Positions 29,578-38,580 of a stretch of 64,000 bases of DNA are shown here, piece after piece. The number at the start of each line of letters is the position of its first letter. Within the stretch, counting starts at the first letter, position 1. Made by a program: the position numbers and the translations under genes. This DNA is from Oxalobacteraceae bacterium (lineage in GTDB: Bacteria > Pseudomonadota > Gammaproteobacteria > Burkholderiales > Burkholderiaceae_D): positions 23,429 to 87,428 of the forward strand of contig CANGJE010000003.1 of NCBI GenBank assembly GCA_947454305.1. Direction: 5' to 3'. The notes below the pieces were generated by a model that worked only from the letters and a program-made list of their open reading frames with translations, made no database searches and had not been told where the DNA came from.

Positions 29578-30273
29578 TTACGGCAAGTCTGAGCTATTCA
29601 TGCGCTGCTGTATGAGAGCGCTGCGGCGGGCAAGATAATTCGAATCCATGTGTTTACCAAAGTAGCGCGGGTTGGGCAGCATCACCGCCAACCGTGCCGC
29701 CTCTGAAGGACCCAGCGCTGCGGCCGAAACGCCAAAGTAGCGCTGCGCACCGGCTTCTGCGCCAAATACGCCTGAACCCAATTCGATCACATTGAGATAG
29801 ATCTCAAATATACGACGTTTGTCCATCACCATTTCCAGCATGAACGTAATCGCCATCTCCTCGGCTTTACGTAGATAACTACGCTGACCTGAAAGAAATA
29901 AGTTTTTAGCGAGTTGTTGAGTGATGGTCGAACCACCGGAAACTACCTTGCCTTTCTTGGCATTTTTTTCGTAGGCTTTTTGTAAGGCTTCCCAGTCCAC
30001 ACCATCGTGCTCGGAAAAGTTAGCATCTTCAGCCGCAATGATGGCGCGCTTAAGATGAACCGAGATTCGGTTGTAAGGTACCCAAGTGTGCTGCAATTTT
30101 GCGTTTGGATTTTTTTCCTGAAGTTTTTCTAATTGCGTTCGCATAAACGCTGTGGACGTAGGATTGTGATTCACCCACCAGTAAATATGCAGAAGATACC
30201 AAGCCTGAATCAACAGCAGCAGCGCCAATGGCAATGCCACCAGCCACAGCATAATTTTGCGCCGTAATTTCAT
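29578..30273 (-). CDS. mtgA: Monofunctional biosynthetic peptidoglycan transglycosylase
   Basis: GT51 glycosyltransferase that polymerises lipid II into glycan strands in the periplasm. The 231-residue protein has an N-terminal membrane helix (about residues 9-30), the catalytic EDANFSEHDGVDW segment, the GGSTITQQLAKNLFLS block, and RRIFEIYLNVIELGSGVFG. The start overlaps the aroE stop by four bases. The aroE-mtgA pair is common in Burkholderiales. Confidence 0.95.
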   Translation of the reverse strand: MKLRRKIMLWLVALPLALLLLIQAWYLLHIYWWVNHNPTSTAFMRTQLEKLQEKNPNAKLQHTWVPYNRISVHLKRAIIAAEDANFSEHDGVDWEALQKAYEKNAKKGKVVSGGSTITQQLAKNLFLSGQRSYLRKAEEMAITFMLEMVMDKRRIFEIYLNVIELGSGVFGAEAGAQRYFGVSAAALGPSEAARLAVMLPNPRYFGKHMDSNYLARRSALIQQRMNSSDLP

Positions 30274-31097
30274 AGCTGAGTTCTAAGCCACTGATAAACA
30301 GAAGCGGTCTCGGGACGTACGCCGCGCCAAACAAAAAATGATTCAGCTGCCTGCTCGACCAACATGCCCAAGCCATCGCGTGCAATCGCTCCGTGAGACG
30401 TCGCGAGTTGCATGAATAAGGTGGGATGAGACGAATACATCATGTCGTAGACAAAACTCTGCGATGAAAATATTGACGTAGGTACTGAAGGAAGTTCAGA
30501 CGCCAAACTCGCTGATGTAGCATTGATTATCACATCAAAATTCGATTTTAAATCAGTAAAGCTACTCGCTTGCAAAACACCCTTCGCTTCATTAGCAAAT
30601 TGCTCGACCAATACGCTAGCACGCTCGGGTGTTCTATTTGCAATGACGAGTTGTGAAGGACTCTCAGCCAGCAACGCTTGAATAACGCCACGTGCCGCAC
30701 CGCCTGCGCCGAGTAAAAGTACGGCCTTACCAGAGATCGCAAACGTAGCATTGTGGACAATGTCGCGCACCAAACCGACACCATCGGTGTTATCACCAAA
30801 AATCTCGCCCGCATCAAATCTCAATGTGTTGACCGCCTCTGCAGCACGCGCACGTGGTGATAGTTGGGTCGCTGCACGAAACGCATCCAACTTAAAAGGG
30901 ACGGTCACATTCGCACCACGCCCCCCTGAATCGATAAATGATTTCACGGTCTGATCAAACGCATCCAGTGGTGCTAGCAAACGTTCGTACTGTAACGATT
31001 GTAAAGTTTGCTCAGCGAATCGCGCATGTATTTGCGGCGATTTGCTATGCGCGATAGGATTACCAATGACTACATAACGATCGTTCAAGCTCACCAC
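30270..31097 (-). CDS. aroE: Shikimate dehydrogenase (NADP)
   Basis: Reduces 3-dehydroshikimate to shikimate in aromatic amino acid synthesis. The 275-residue protein shows GNPIAHSKSPQIHARFA, the catalytic NVTVPFKLDA with Lys, GDNTDGVGLVRD, the NADP loop LLLGAGGAARGV, and GLGMLVEQAAESF near the end. It begins with GTG immediately after the stop of the TonB-like gene, so it is translationally coupled. aroQ of the same pathway lies separately at 37493. Confidence 0.96.
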   Translation of the reverse strand: MVSLNDRYVVIGNPIAHSKSPQIHARFAEQTLQSLQYERLLAPLDAFDQTVKSFIDSGGRGANVTVPFKLDAFRAATQLSPRARAAEAVNTLRFDAGEIFGDNTDGVGLVRDIVHNATFAISGKAVLLLGAGGAARGVIQALLAESPSQLVIANRTPERASVLVEQFANEAKGVLQASSFTDLKSNFDVIINATSASLASELPSVPTSIFSSQSFVYDMMYSSHPTLFMQLATSHGAIARDGLGMLVEQAAESFFVWRGVRPETASVYQWLRTQL

Positions 31098-31985
31098 TTA
31101 TCCCCCAGCAGCGCTAGTTTCAAGAATTTCATCGCGCGTAAAACGAAAACGCGTGATTATCTCCCAAACATGAGTCTTGCCATCTCCCAGAGCACCCTTA
31201 GGGAAACTACCAAACGGTGCAGCACGACGCACAATCGCCAGTGCGGCATGATCAAGCATGCGGTTACCGGATGTTTTTTCTATACGGGGTCCGCCCTCTT
31301 TTTCATAAATCGAGCCGTCTTGATAAACCGGGATGTATACAATCAAATCACCGTACATTTTTTTTCCCTCTTGCTGAGGAAAATATCGGGTTCCGGTACG
31401 CTCAATTTGTTTTTGCAGCATGGCGTAATACACGGCATACGACACTTCACGCGTGCTAGGCGTTAGCTGACTTTTTATCGGGCGCTTGTTGTAGTCGGAT
31501 ACCTGCTTCGCAATTTCCGCTTCTCGTCTGGCTAAAGCCACTGTATCCATGGTTTCAGGCTTTGAACTAACGTCTACTGATTTTTTTATCGATTTTTCAG
31601 CGGCTTTAATTCGCTCTTTAGAAAGCGTAGACAATTGGGACAGCATACGTTCCTGCTGCTGTTCGAGCTCCGCGATTTTTCTACGCTGAGTTTCTATGTG
31701 ATTACCGTCAAGGGACTGTTGAAGATCGGGCAAAGGTGAACGCGCTCGACCGAGTTCGGCATTTCCTCCGCCTGATAAATTCGCTTGAGCGAGTGCATCC
31801 GCTTTAGTGGGCGCCTTATCGTGCCGCGCATTGACCAGAATAATTTCCAAACCACTAGACAAAGGCTTTGATGTCGGACTCGTTGGTGGCGCAAATTTCA
31901 CTGCCAGTAAAGCTGCATGCAGCAAAAATGAGAAACCTACAGCAATCCAAAGCCGTTGATCTTCTTTTGCTGTCGCGCTAATCAT
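31098..31985 (-). CDS. TonB-like energy transducer / TonB C-terminal domain protein
   Basis: 295 residues: short cytosolic N-terminus, one membrane helix (about residues 12-30, ending HAALLAVKFAPP), a charged middle region with a coiled coil (about 95-145, IAELEQQQERMLSQL), and a C-terminal TonB-type domain (about 195-285) containing GDLIVYIPVYQDGS and LDHAALAIVRRAAPFG. Classical TonB has a Pro-rich spacer; here it is a coiled coil, and no exbB or exbD lies nearby. It may act with ExbBD encoded elsewhere or have a TolA-like role. It overlaps the rnb-type gene by four bases and abuts aroE. Confidence 0.82.
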   Translation of the reverse strand: MISATAKEDQRLWIAVGFSFLLHAALLAVKFAPPTSPTSKPLSSGLEIILVNARHDKAPTKADALAQANLSGGGNAELGRARSPLPDLQQSLDGNHIETQRRKIAELEQQQERMLSQLSTLSKERIKAAEKSIKKSVDVSSKPETMDTVALARREAEIAKQVSDYNKRPIKSQLTPSTREVSYAVYYAMLQKQIERTGTRYFPQQEGKKMYGDLIVYIPVYQDGSIYEKEGGPRIEKTSGNRMLDHAALAIVRRAAPFGSFPKGALGDGKTHVWEIITRFRFTRDEILETSAAGG

Positions 31986-34036
31986 AGGGCTGACGTCGAT
32001 GAATCCGAATCGGATTGAATAACTGGATCCGTAATGATAGCCAATGTGCTGGCATCCGACTCTTCACTCAATGCCTGCTCGACGGCTTGCTCGCTTTCAT
32101 CCGCACTCTCTTCAAAATCACTATCTTCATCCACTGCGATCACCGCCTGGCTGACTTCCAATAAGCGAGCTTGCACTGATAAGTCGACTTCGTCCCATGA
32201 AATGAGTTCTATCGTCAGTTGAGTACCACGCGGATGTTTAACGCCTACCATAGGCAGAATCAATGGAATATCCACCAACTTAAGCAGATCATCTTTGATC
32301 TGAACTGCCTGAACTTTACGTGCCTCGTGTTGGCTTAACCAGCGCAAACACCAGTAATGCTCCATGATGTTTTGAAAATCGGCATAGGCCGCATACGCCG
32401 CATCAAAAGCAGAAACAATCGCAAATAAATCAGCATCTCTAGCTTTGAATGGTGCGACCAGAGGGGCGGTTACGCCATGTTTTAAGCACGCGAGTATTTG
32501 CCATTGGTTGACCAGATCGGTGTAACGTCGCAGCGGTGATGTGCTCCACGCATACTGATCAACACCCAAGCCCTGATGCGGGGCTGCATGCGTGAGCATA
32601 CGAACTTGCATGCGTGCCGCCCAACCATTACCCGAACCCTGAGTACGATAGATGCCGGGCACACCATGCTCATGCAGCAGCAAACCCCAACTGCTATTGG
32701 CGTAAATCATCAACTCCGCAACGATCTTATCTAACGGCGCACCACGCTTGCGACGATTGATCGTAACGATGTCTTCTTCCACGTAAAAATTAAAATCAAC
32801 GCGATTATTTTGTTCAGGTCGCAAACCAAAACTTTCACGCTTTTGCATACGCCCTCGCTCTAATGTCTGAGCCCATTGCCATAGCAATTGAATTTCTTTT
32901 TTGTGAGGATACTCACCAAGACCTGCCGCTAAATTTTCTTCGGTAACTATTTCATCGAGGTCGTTATGACGTAAGTTAGCAGCAACGGGGACTGCTTCAG
33001 CGACTGTTTCGGTCGCAATCACCGACCAATCTGTGGTGTCGATGGTCGCATACAGCGATAAGGCCGGGCGGACATCGCCTTCGGCTAACGTAAATTCACT
33101 CACCAACTCATCGGGCAGCATGGTGATTTTGTCACCAGGCATGTACACCGTGCTCATTCGCTCGCGCGCTAATTTATCAATCGCATCGCCCGGAGAAATA
33201 CCCATGCCCGGTGCAGCGATATGTATGCCCACTCTGATTTTTCCGTCACCTAAGTCGCGAACCGAAAAAGCATCGTCGATCTCTGTGGTCGTTACATCAT
33301 CGATAGAAAACGCTTCAACATCGGCGCTTACCAACGGCGGCTTAGCGGGTATCGCTATTTCAGGAAATCCTGTACCTCGCGGAAAACAGGCGGAGAGAAA
33401 GCGGTTCATGTGCAATTCCCTCGCCGAGGAAATCGCACCGACTGAAAGCATTAATCGCGCTGGCGTGGTTTGAAGTTCTTGAGCAGCGGTATCCAGCGCT
33501 TTGTATTCGATGGTGTTCTTATCGGGCTTGAATAATAGTTGATTCACCAGCGGCGCCATGCTTACTGGTAGCTGCCCGGCCTTCAATTCCTCTACTTGTT
33601 TTGCTTGAAGTAGCGCTTGCTGCTTTTTCTTTTCTACGCCGGCTAATGCTGCCTTCAATATTTCTGCCGGCGCGGCTTTATATCGACCCTTACCTTTTTT
33701 ATGAAAGTAGATAGGCGCTGAAGCAAGCGTCAACAACAATCCTGCGGATTCTTCTGGGCTAGGCGCATGACCAAAATATTCCAAACCAAGATCAGCAAAA
33801 CTAAATTCTTGCTCGCCTGCGACTTCCCACAGAAAACTGACATCCATCTGATGTGACAACGACGTGGCTTTGGAAATCAATTCACCAGGCGACGGCGTAT
33901 CGAATTGCAGCAGCACATCGCGCGCGCGCACTTTGCTGCGCTTGCCCGTGAGTGTTTCGACTTGAAATGCTTCACCTTGCTGAGTTAGCACTGTGCCTGC
34001 TTTAAAGTCGCCGGATTCTTCGAAAAATAAATTCAT
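31982..34036 (-). CDS. RNase II family 3'-5' exoribonuclease (RNB domain)
   Basis: 684-residue ribonuclease of the RNase II/RNase R superfamily that degrades RNA from the 3' end. The RNB catalytic domain is clear: DDVTTTEIDDAFSV with the metal-binding Asp residues, IHIAAPGMGISPGD, and YAWSTSPLRRYTDLVN. The N-terminus has no obvious cold-shock pair like that of RNase II, and the C-terminal 50 residues are acidic and low in complexity. Burkholderiales commonly carry this variant beside aroE/mtgA in addition to RNase R. The RNA targets are unknown. Confidence 0.9.
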   Translation of the reverse strand: MNLFFEESGDFKAGTVLTQQGEAFQVETLTGKRSKVRARDVLLQFDTPSPGELISKATSLSHQMDVSFLWEVAGEQEFSFADLGLEYFGHAPSPEESAGLLLTLASAPIYFHKKGKGRYKAAPAEILKAALAGVEKKKQQALLQAKQVEELKAGQLPVSMAPLVNQLLFKPDKNTIEYKALDTAAQELQTTPARLMLSVGAISSARELHMNRFLSACFPRGTGFPEIAIPAKPPLVSADVEAFSIDDVTTTEIDDAFSVRDLGDGKIRVGIHIAAPGMGISPGDAIDKLARERMSTVYMPGDKITMLPDELVSEFTLAEGDVRPALSLYATIDTTDWSVIATETVAEAVPVAANLRHNDLDEIVTEENLAAGLGEYPHKKEIQLLWQWAQTLERGRMQKRESFGLRPEQNNRVDFNFYVEEDIVTINRRKRGAPLDKIVAELMIYANSSWGLLLHEHGVPGIYRTQGSGNGWAARMQVRMLTHAAPHQGLGVDQYAWSTSPLRRYTDLVNQWQILACLKHGVTAPLVAPFKARDADLFAIVSAFDAAYAAYADFQNIMEHYWCLRWLSQHEARKVQAVQIKDDLLKLVDIPLILPMVGVKHPRGTQLTIELISWDEVDLSVQARLLEVSQAVIAVDEDSDFEESADESEQAVEQALSEESDASTLAIITDPVIQSDSDSSTSAL

Positions 34037-34089
34037 TAATGAGACTAAAAAGAAACTTAACTACTTCGATTCACTAAATCAAGACGACG

Positions 34090-34656
34090 TTAGTGTGCAC
34101 AAAATTCTATGATTTCATCCATATAATTTCTGAAATCCGATAAACCATGATCACTACCCTGAATGATCTTATGACGCGCGCCGGGATAGTGTTGCACCAT
34201 CTGCTGCCAATCCAGCACTTCATCACCTGTCGCAGCCACTAAAAAATAACGCTCTGGTCGGCTAATTTTTGAAATTTCAAACGGCGTTAATTCATCCACA
34301 TATTCAGGGCGAAAATCTAGCGGCTCGTTAGTGTGCCACGCGGTTTGTAAACCAATGTGTTTTTGTAAATCACGTGCGGGGGTAATCGCCGGGTTCAGTA
34401 AGACCGCTTTACAGGAAAGCTCTTCTGCCAATGCTGTTGCGTAATAACCGCCGAGTGATGAGCCGATAAGAACAAGTTCACTCGCGTCAATACTGGAGCA
34501 CAGCTTACGAGCCAACTGCATCGCTTCTTTCGGTGATACGGGTAGTTGCGGACAAAGGAAAATATCTGCCTGACCTATCGAATTAAAATAGTCTTGCAAC
34601 AGACGGGCTTTGAATGACCGCGGCGACGAACGAAAGCCATGCAAATAGAAAACCAT
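34090..34656 (-). CDS. YqiA-type alpha/beta hydrolase (esterase)
   Basis: 188-residue alpha/beta hydrolase of the UPF0227/YqiA group. Visible are the oxyanion HGFRSSPRSFKA, the nucleophile GSSLGGYYA (Gly-x-Ser-x-Gly), the GDEVLDW acid segment and the catalytic His in GSDHGLSDF. YqiA of E. coli has esterase activity on short acyl esters; the natural substrate is unknown. It stands 18 bases after the mpl start region in the same direction, so mpl and this gene are likely one operon. Confidence 0.88.
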   Translation of the reverse strand: MVFYLHGFRSSPRSFKARLLQDYFNSIGQADIFLCPQLPVSPKEAMQLARKLCSSIDASELVLIGSSLGGYYATALAEELSCKAVLLNPAITPARDLQKHIGLQTAWHTNEPLDFRPEYVDELTPFEISKISRPERYFLVAATGDEVLDWQQMVQHYPGARHKIIQGSDHGLSDFRNYMDEIIEFCAH

Positions 34657-34674
34657 TCAGTACGATCAGGGATA

Positions 34675-36066
34675 CTAAGAACGCACAAGCGCCTGTAGCG
34701 CATCGAGCAATTTTTGATGAATGCCGCCAAAACCACCATTGCTCATCACAAGAATGGAATCGCCCGGCTGAGCAGCTGACGCCACCGCTTCTACCAGAGT
34801 CGATAAATCATCGAACGCACGCGCCTTCTCGCCTAACGGCGCAAGGGCGGCTGCCAGATCCCAGCCTAAGGCCTCTTTGCCTTCACCTTTTGCACCAAAT
34901 CCGAATACTAAGTCGGCCTCAGACAAACTACCCGGCAATGCATTTTTCATGGTGCCTAGCTTCATCGTATTTGAGCGCGGCTCGAGCACCGCAAGAATGC
35001 GAGATTGACCGAGCTTACGACGCAGGCCCTCGACAGTTGTCGCAATCGCCGTTGGGTGATGGGCAAAATCATCAATCACGGTAATGTTGTTAACCACACC
35101 GCGGACTTCCATACGGCGCTTGACGTTTTGAAAGGTCGATAAGGAATCAATTGCTTGCGCAGGTGGCACTCCGGTATGGCGAGCCGCAGCAATCGCAGCG
35201 ACTGCATTCCATCGATTGTGAGCACCGGTGAGATACCAATTTACCGTTCCCTGTCGTTGCCCCTTGTGATAAACATCGAAGCGACCATCATCGTGTTCAA
35301 CCATGCCCCAACTGTCAGGACTGGCATCGTTAAACCATTCGACCTCACTCCAACAGCCACGTGCCACCACTCGCTTGAGCGATTCCTCGGCACCATTAGC
35401 GACAATTCGACCAATAGCGGGTACGGTACGAATTAGGTGATGAAACTGCGTTTCAATCGCGGCCAAGTCAGGAAAAATATCGGCGTGATCGTATTCAAGA
35501 TTATTCAGTATGGTCGTGCGCGGACGGTAGTGAATGAATTTGCTGCGCTTATCAAAAAATGCAGTGTCGTATTCATCGGCTTCGATAACAAAAAACGGAG
35601 CCTCGGCGGCAGTACCACCTAATCGGGCAGAAATACCAAAATTCAATGGCACACCACCAATCAAAAAGCCGGGGTTGTAGCCTGCCTGCTCGAGTATCCA
35701 GGCCAGCATCGAAGCGGTGGTCGTTTTGCCGTGAGTACCGGCAACGGCCAATACCCACTTATCGTGCAGTATGTATTCGCCCATCCATTGCGGGCCTGAC
35801 ATATACGGCAGGCCACGGTTCATAATCGTCTCCATCAGCGAGTTACCGCGCGAGACGACATTACCCACCACGTACAGGTCGGGTTGCAGACTGAGCTGAT
35901 GCTGTCCATAACCCTCGATGAGTTCGATACCTTGCGCACGCAATTGGGTACTCATAGGCGGATACACATTCGCATCGCAACCCGTTACTTTATGTCCGGC
36001 CTCTTTCGCCAAAACTGCGAGGCCACCCATGAAGGTGCCGCAAATGCCAAGAATGTGAATATGCAT
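34675..36066 (-). CDS. mpl: UDP-N-acetylmuramate:L-alanyl-gamma-D-glutamyl-meso-diaminopimelate ligase
   Basis: Recycles murein tripeptide by joining it to UDP-MurNAc. A Mur ligase of about 463 residues with ICGTFMGGLAVLAKEAGH at the N-terminus, the ATP loop GTHGKTTTASMLAW, the ANNLEYDHADIF-like segment LNNLEYDHADIF, and DDFAHHPTAIATTVEG. I chose the ATG at 36066 (MHIHILGICGTF); a TTG at 36081 would add five residues. ampD, in the same recycling route, is at 49294. Confidence 0.95.
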   Translation of the reverse strand: MHIHILGICGTFMGGLAVLAKEAGHKVTGCDANVYPPMSTQLRAQGIELIEGYGQHQLSLQPDLYVVGNVVSRGNSLMETIMNRGLPYMSGPQWMGEYILHDKWVLAVAGTHGKTTTASMLAWILEQAGYNPGFLIGGVPLNFGISARLGGTAAEAPFFVIEADEYDTAFFDKRSKFIHYRPRTTILNNLEYDHADIFPDLAAIETQFHHLIRTVPAIGRIVANGAEESLKRVVARGCWSEVEWFNDASPDSWGMVEHDDGRFDVYHKGQRQGTVNWYLTGAHNRWNAVAAIAAARHTGVPPAQAIDSLSTFQNVKRRMEVRGVVNNITVIDDFAHHPTAIATTVEGLRRKLGQSRILAVLEPRSNTMKLGTMKNALPGSLSEADLVFGFGAKGEGKEALGWDLAAALAPLGEKARAFDDLSTLVEAVASAAQPGDSILVMSNGGFGGIHQKLLDALQALVRS

Positions 36067-36201
36067 GGATGAACAGGTCAAGGTAATCTACGGATTTTAC
36101 CCGACCCTGCCAGATAGGAAATGCCATTCAGAAGCATCTCGGTTAGTCTTCTGCGTTAGCTCGCCAAATTTTTACGACTCCTTCCCTCTCTTAAGTACTC
36201 A

Positions 36202-36819
36202 ATGAAAATTAACTATCCCAGCGATGCACAAGCCTTGCGCGCAGAAATCGCGGCGGCGGCAGCACGCATGATTGCAGAGGATGGCGCGGACTATGGAACG
36301 GCCAAACGAAAAGCGGCCAAGATGATCTTGGGAAGCCAAAAAATTCCCGGTGATGTGCTGCCTGATAATGCAGAAATTGAGGCCGAGGTTCGCGAATACC
36401 AAGCATTGTTCTTTGGCGAAGAGCATGCAGAACACCTTCATCACTTGCGATTGATTGCGCTAGAGATGATGGAAAAATTGCGTGATTTTTCGCCTTACCT
36501 CACCGGAGCAGTACTCAACGGCACCGCCAGCGAACACTCAGACATTCACATTCAATTGTTCGCAGAGAGCAGCAAAGATGTTGCTGTTTTCTTATTAAAT
36601 CAAGGTCTGAATTACGAAGTATCCGAGGCTAATCATTTTCTTCACGCCGGGCGGTCGCTAGAAATCCTATCGCTACTCTGGAAGGGAGAAGCGGTACATC
36701 TCACGCTCTATGAACAAGATGATCAACGGCAGATCGCCAAATCAGCCGGCAACCGAAAGATAGAAAAAGCCGATTTAAATGCCGTGCGCACACTAATCAA
36801 AGAGAACTCCACAGAATGA
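36202..36819 (+). CDS. Conserved hypothetical protein, nucleotidyltransferase-like core
   Basis: 205 residues, function not recognised. The N-terminal 80 residues are helical and rich in Ala and Glu. Near residue 105 the segment LNGTASEHSDIHIQLFA resembles the GSxA..SDIDL signature of minimal nucleotidyltransferases, but the second Asp is His and the first Gly-Ser is Gly-Thr. It might be a degenerate or altered nucleotidyltransferase. The stop overlaps the start of the thioredoxin-like gene (ATGA), indicating coupled expression. Divergent from mpl, with about 135 bases between. Confidence 0.75.
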   Translation: MKINYPSDAQALRAEIAAAAARMIAEDGADYGTAKRKAAKMILGSQKIPGDVLPDNAEIEAEVREYQALFFGEEHAEHLHHLRLIALEMMEKLRDFSPYLTGAVLNGTASEHSDIHIQLFAESSKDVAVFLLNQGLNYEVSEANHFLHAGRSLEILSLLWKGEAVHLTLYEQDDQRQIAKSAGNRKIEKADLNAVRTLIKENSTE

Positions 36820-37337
36820 ATAAAAAAATACTGGTCTTTGTTGCTATTGCCATCTTATCTGCTGTCTTTGGCGCTTATGTTTCCGTTAAAAAGCAGCCTT
36901 CTGTTAAATCCGACAGCCTAGCGGTAGAGTCGCTGATGAAAGCGAACCTACCCGACACACAAGGCCAAACCCATGCATTGTCAGAATGGCGCGGCAAAGT
37001 CTTGCTGGTGAATTTCTGGGCTACTTGGTGCCCGCCCTGCGTGGAAGAGATGCCGGAACTGGTCGATCTACAAAATTCATCTGAAATTAAAAACCTGCAA
37101 ATTGTAGGTATTGGTGTTGATTCACCTTCTAATATTCAGCAATTCACAAAAAAATACCAGATTAGTTATCCCATCCTTATGGCTGGCATGGAGGGTACGG
37201 AGATCGCGCGCGCGCTGGGCAATCAGGCTGGTGGCCTACCCTTTACCGTTCTACTTGATTCCGAAGGACGCGTTCGCCAAACGTACCTTGGTCGTTTGAA
37301 CATGAAGCAGGTGAAGGCAGACTTAGCCAATTTATAG
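36816..37337 (+). CDS. TlpA-type membrane-anchored thioredoxin-like protein
   Basis: 173 residues with one N-terminal membrane helix (about 4-22) and a periplasmic thioredoxin fold. The redox motif is WATWCPPCVEEMPEL, with the cis-Pro segment GGLPFTVLLDSEGR near 140. This is the AhpC-TSA/ResA/TlpA group, which reduces thiols of apocytochrome c or other periplasmic proteins. It is translationally coupled to the nucleotidyltransferase-like gene. The specific client is not known. Confidence 0.92.
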   Translation: MNKKILVFVAIAILSAVFGAYVSVKKQPSVKSDSLAVESLMKANLPDTQGQTHALSEWRGKVLLVNFWATWCPPCVEEMPELVDLQNSSEIKNLQIVGIGVDSPSNIQQFTKKYQISYPILMAGMEGTEIARALGNQAGGLPFTVLLDSEGRVRQTYLGRLNMKQVKADLANL

Positions 37338-37492
37338 ATCCTCTTGCGGCCGCCCGCCAACCACCCTCACGGATTAAGGGCGGGTACAGCTCTGTTTGGA
37401 AATAGGCTCTAAATTCAATAATTATTTGAGCTTGCCTCCAAAGCCTTTTGGCGCGAAAATGCAGCCTTCTTCGCCAAATTCCCGCCTAAAAA

Positions 37493-37930
37493 ATGGCAAA
37501 AAACCTCATTCTATTGAATGGCCCAAACCTTAATTTGCTAGGCACCAGAGAGCCTGAAGTGTATGGGGCGACCACGCTGGCAGAGATTGAGGAGCAATCG
37601 CGACGCGTGGCGGAAGCGGCGGGCGCGCGCCTAATTTGTTTTCAGAGTAACCATGAAGGCGCTTTGATTGACCGAATTCATGCGGCCAAAGCAGAAGGTA
37701 TCGACGCCATCGTGATTAATCCGGCGGGTCTGACGCACACTAGTGTGGCGTTACGGGATGCACTGGCCGGGGTCAATCTACCCGTGATCGAGGTCCACAT
37801 TTCAAACGTGCATAAGCGCGAAGCCTTCCGGCATCAATCCTATGTGTCGGGCGTGGCAGAGGGTGTAATTTGTGGCTTCGGCGTTGACGGATATCGCATC
37901 GCCATCGAATTTGCCATTAAAAAGCTATAA
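37493..37930 (+). CDS. aroQ: 3-dehydroquinate dehydratase, type II
   Basis: Dehydrates 3-dehydroquinate to 3-dehydroshikimate. 145 residues, normal for the dodecameric type II enzyme. The catalytic loop [18 protein letters not shown], with its Arg and Tyr, [29 protein letters not shown] and [18 protein letters not shown] are all intact. It precedes accB by about 100 bases, as in many proteobacteria, and may be co-transcribed with it. An imperfect inverted repeat GCCCGCC/GGCGGG lies upstream near 37358-37385. Confidence 0.97.
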   Translation: MAKNLILLNGPNLNLLGTREPEVYGATTLAEIEEQSRRVAEAAGARLICFQSNHEGALIDRIHAAKAEGIDAIVINPAGLTHTSVALRDALAGVNLPVIEVHISNVHKREAFRHQSYVSGVAEGVICGFGVDGYRIAIEFAIKKL

Positions 37931-37955
37931 TTAGGGCCCATTTAGCATTTATCCT

Positions 37956-38001
37956 GCGGCAACTATCTGTACCACCCCATGGTCTTGGGGAAGTTTGCCG
38001 C
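37956..38001 (+). promoter_or_regulatory. Nested hairpin in accB leader
   Basis: GCGGCAA (37956-37962) pairs with TTGCCGC (37995-38001), enclosing CCCCA (37975-37979) and TGGGG (37986-37990) with a six-base loop. It lies 30 bases before the accB ATG with no T run, so it is not a terminator. It could be a leader for translational or AccB-dependent control; that is inference. Confidence 0.4.
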
Positions 38002-38030
38002 CTCACAATTAACTCGCTAACGGACATCGA

Positions 38031-38492
38031 ATGGATTTACGAAAGCTCAAAACCTTAATCGATCTGGTCGCAGAATCTGGCATCTCCGAACTGGAGGTGA
38101 CTGAAGGCGAAAGCAAGGTCAAGATCGTCAAGGGAGCACCCGCAGGTCAAAACCAGATGGTGATGATGCAAGCCCCGCCTGTCGCAGCCGCACCCGTCGC
38201 GGCGGCAGCCATGGCTCACGTCGCAGAACCCATTCCTGCGGCAGCAGCAGAACCCTCAGGGCATGTGGTGAAGTCGCCGATGGTCGGAACTTTCTATCGT
38301 TCGTCCGCACCCGGAGCAGCCCCTTTTGTGGAAATTGGCTCGAGTGTGAAGCAGGGCGAAACTGTCTGCATCATTGAAGCGATGAAGCTGCTCAACGAGA
38401 TCGAAACTGATGCCGCTGGCGTGATCAAGCAAATACTGGTTGAGAACGGTCAGCCGGTCGAATTTGGTCAACCATTGTTCATCATTGGTTAA
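38031..38492 (+). CDS. accB: Biotin carboxyl carrier protein of acetyl-CoA carboxylase
   Basis: Carries the biotin that shuttles CO2 in acetyl-CoA carboxylase, the first step of fatty acid synthesis. 153 residues: N-terminal assembly segment MDLRKLKTLIDLVAESGISE, a middle linker rich in Ala, Pro and Val (about 40-80), and the biotinyl domain with VIEAMKLLNEIE, where the EAMKL Lys is biotinylated. It is followed by accC at a spacing of 88 bases, as in most proteobacteria. Confidence 0.97.
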   Translation: MDLRKLKTLIDLVAESGISELEVTEGESKVKIVKGAPAGQNQMVMMQAPPVAAAPVAAAAMAHVAEPIPAAAAEPSGHVVKSPMVGTFYRSSAPGAAPFVEIGSSVKQGETVCIIEAMKLLNEIETDAAGVIKQILVENGQPVEFGQPLFIIG

Positions 38493-38580
38493 TTTCGCAA
38501 CCCGCGCCCGAGGGTGCGGCCGAAATCCGTGGATAGCAGACGATAACGCCAAGCTGGCGTCGACAAAGGGCTAGTCGTTT

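Noticed and set aside
31008..31466. 152-codon plus-strand frame across aroE and the TonB-like gene
   Set aside because: Antisense to two recognised genes and has no family motif.
34614..35084. 156-codon plus-strand frame within mpl
   Set aside because: Antisense to a well-supported Mur ligase; composition is atypical and no motif is seen.
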